Of a DNA stretch of 64,000 bases, positions 62,565 through 64,000 are shown one piece after another. This DNA comes from Opitutaceae bacterium (GTDB lineage Bacteria > Verrucomicrobiota > Verrucomicrobiia > Opitutales > Opitutaceae), in the NCBI GenBank assembly GCA_028280945.1, contig JANQKV010000001.1:124001-188000 (forward strand), given 5' to 3'. Within the stretch, counting starts at the first letter, position 1. Every line of letters starts with the position of its first letter. The translations under genes were made by a program, and so were the position numbers. The notes below the pieces were generated by a model, which worked only from the letters and a program-made list of their open reading frames with translations, searched no databases and had not been told where the DNA came from.

Positions 62565-63170
62565 ATGCAAGAACAACGACGATTCCGGCTCAAGGGTGCG
62601 GTCATGGGCTTGTTGGTGGCAGCCGGATCAGGCGGTCCGATTGCTGCCTCTGAGATTTTGATCGAGGACTTTTCAGAAGGTGCGGTGGTCTTGCGCTGGC
62701 AGATCGTCAACGACAGCGTCATGGGCGGTATTTCCAACAGCGACGTGGGCCGCGTCACGGACGAAACCGTGCGGTTCAGCGGCACGCTTTCGCTGGAAAA
62801 CAACGGCGGATTCGCCTCGATGCGGTCCGCCGGCCGCATGCCTGATCTTGCCGGAACCGATGCGGTGGTGGTGCGGGTGAAGGGCGATGGCCGCACCTAC
62901 CAACTGCGGTTGCGCACCGGCAATGGTTGGCGGGTGCCCGACTATCGGGCGGAGTTCGAGACGCGGCTGGGCGAGTGGCAAACCCACGTGTTGCCGCTGC
63001 GGGAGTTTAAAGCCGGTTGGCGGGGCATGGCCGTGCGGGATGCGCCGCCCATTGAGGCCGGGCAGATCCGATCGGTTGGCATTCTGTTGGGCGACAAAAA
63101 GCCCGGAGGATTCATGCTCGAAATCGACTGGATCAAAGCCACCGATCTCTCGCGCGGGATGGAGATCTAG
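62565..63170 (+). CDS. Exported CIA30-domain protein
   Basis: A 201-residue protein with a signal peptide (ending IAAS) and a jelly-roll CIA30 domain: WQIVNDSVMGGISNSDVGRVTDETVRFSGTLSLENNGGFASMR and RVKGDGRTYQLRLRTG, ending ILLGDKKPGGFMLEIDWIKA. The name comes from a mitochondrial complex I assembly factor, but bacterial members are periplasmic and of unknown role. The ATG at 62565 gives the signal sequence; the upstream frame overlaps the DUF429 gene. It lies 30 bp after DUF429. Confidence 0.88.
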   Translation: MQEQRRFRLKGAVMGLLVAAGSGGPIAASEILIEDFSEGAVVLRWQIVNDSVMGGISNSDVGRVTDETVRFSGTLSLENNGGFASMRSAGRMPDLAGTDAVVVRVKGDGRTYQLRLRTGNGWRVPDYRAEFETRLGEWQTHVLPLREFKAGWRGMAVRDAPPIEAGQIRSVGILLGDKKPGGFMLEIDWIKATDLSRGMEI

Positions 63171-63207
63171 TCGGGACTCCTCCTGTCGAAGGCAACGTAT
63201 TCGATTT

Positions 63208-64000
63208 TTACAGGCCAACCTCGATGAGGTTGGGCTGATCGGTTTGCAGCGGGGCGACCCCGACGCGCGTGCCATAGTGGAAGTCCCGAACCTCCACCCG
63301 GATCAATAGGGGGGCGTCGGAATCAATGACAGTTGGCGGGACCTCAATCAGGCCGGACAGTTCTTCTTTCCAGAACCCATTCCAAAGCGGCACACTGCCA
63401 TCGGCCGGATAGTCCGGGGTGACGATCGCGAGACTCACGTAGGGGGGGCGCTGATACCAGGGATCGACCTTGGTGTCGTCGGGCACGGTGGCGCCATGAA
63501 TCGCGACCGAAATCACCCCGGTCGACATGGGGGGCGGGGCAGGCGCCTGCGCAGATTTCTCGACGTAAACCGTCGGGGGCACGTCCCAACGCAGTCCGGC
63601 ATCGCTGCTGCGACGCTCTCCGTTTGATGTGGCGATCACCACCGTTTGAGTGTCCGGTTCGAAGCGAATGGAGGAGGCGTCTTCGTAGAGTAACCAAGAA
63701 ATGGATACCCAGTCGCCGCCACGGTCGAGGGAACGCCGAAACACCGCGGGCCGTCCCCGCACCACGGCAAACTCGAAGCGTTCGCCATCAACTTCACCCT
63801 GGGTCGTGGCGATGATCTCGCGCGTCGGCAAACCGCGGTTGGCGGAGGTCCACGTCGCGCCACCGTCCGCCGATCGGTAGATGCCGACGTTGGTGCCGGC
63901 GAAAACGGCGTCGGAAGTGACCAGGAAACTCCGGGCAAATTCGCAGGTGAGGGACGGCCCCACCTCCTGCCAGGTGACACCTGCGTTGGTGGTCTTCCAA
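63208..64000 (-). CDS. BNR/sortilin-like propeller protein, partial at the right edge
   Basis: The frame is open from the window edge to a stop at 63208, about 263 residues seen; the start lies outside. Asp-box repeats are visible: TTNAGVTW, YRSADGGATW, RRSLDRGGDW and RSSDAGLRW, each one blade of a propeller. A C-terminal beta region follows after a Pro-rich hinge (APAPPP). Such proteins are secreted or membrane-attached. The GTG inside the frame at 63963 is not the true start because the repeat pattern continues upstream. Confidence 0.75.
   Translation of the reverse strand, partial: WKTTNAGVTWQEVGPSLTCEFARSFLVTSDAVFAGTNVGIYRSADGGATWTSANRGLPTREIIATTQGEVDGERFEFAVVRGRPAVFRRSLDRGGDWVSISWLLYEDASSIRFEPDTQTVVIATSNGERRSSDAGLRWDVPPTVYVEKSAQAPAPPPMSTGVISVAIHGATVPDDTKVDPWYQRPPYVSLAIVTPDYPADGSVPLWNGFWKEELSGLIEVPPTVIDSDAPLLIRVEVRDFHYGTRVGVAPLQTDQPNLIEVGL

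Noticed and set aside
1..64000. CRISPR array, phage region or transposase
   Set aside because: No regularly spaced repeats, capsid/terminase-like proteins or transposase frames were recognised on either strand.

Overview
The window reads as chromosomal DNA of a Verrucomicrobiota bacterium, most likely class Opitutae. This is inferred from gene style: a TonB-dependent receptor with a SPFxV-type N terminus, a one-piece hybrid two-component regulator, several exported sulfatases, a secreted protein with the RLTNLSVRA-type repeat, and mostly weak Shine-Dalgarno sequences. It is moderately GC-rich, gene-dense and cell-autonomous. I see no phage, insertion sequence, CRISPR array or rRNA. One tRNA (Val, GAC) is present.

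Positions 480-15326 form a polysaccharide-use locus. Two sulfatases and a family-2 glycoside hydrolase lie on the minus strand. Diverging from them are a giant hybrid sensor/AraC regulator, a TonB-dependent receptor and a third sulfatase. No SusD is visible. The content fits uptake and desulfation of a sulfated, galactose-type glycan, but the substrate is inferred.

Positions 15840-28231 are one long minus-strand operon: apbE, rnfB, a 1641-residue pyruvate:ferredoxin oxidoreductase, rnfC, rnfD, rnfG, rnfE, rnfA, a small Cys-rich membrane protein, and a plant-type ferredoxin-NADP reductase. It joins ferredoxin reduction by pyruvate to the ion-pumping Rnf complex and to NADP reduction. ApbE supplies the flavinylation of RnfD and RnfG. 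The RnfB here has lost the ligands of one Fe-S cluster, and the oxidoreductase carries an extra C-terminal ferredoxin domain.

Positions 28182-31310 hold a rearranged patch: an oxidoreductase, an AIM24-family gene, a truncated quinone-oxidoreductase start, a second copy of the apbE promoter and first 17 codons, and a decayed AIM24 copy. Positions 31364-38672 are mixed: a secreted repeat protein, a PQQ-type sugar dehydrogenase lipoprotein, an alpha/beta hydrolase fused to a SAM-hydrolase-like C domain, an SF2 helicase with a Cas4-like Cys motif, and a small membrane protein.

Positions 39013-64000 are mostly housekeeping: tRNA-Val, recN, a three-gene set of two methyltransferase-like URO-D proteins around a G3E GTPase, a glycolipid-type glycosyltransferase/phosphatase operon, cytochrome c maturation (resB/ccsA), a complete pyroglutamate salvage operon (pxpBC-pxpA-pcp), a BNR-4 protein, a Ser-His signal-peptidase-like protein, lgt, a CNNM/HlyC-like transporter, an aldehyde dehydrogenase, gdhA, a DUF429 protein, a CIA30 protein and a partial BNR protein at the right edge. 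Two related palindromes, one a perfect 51-bp inverted repeat, lie between the convergent glycolipid and cytochrome operons.
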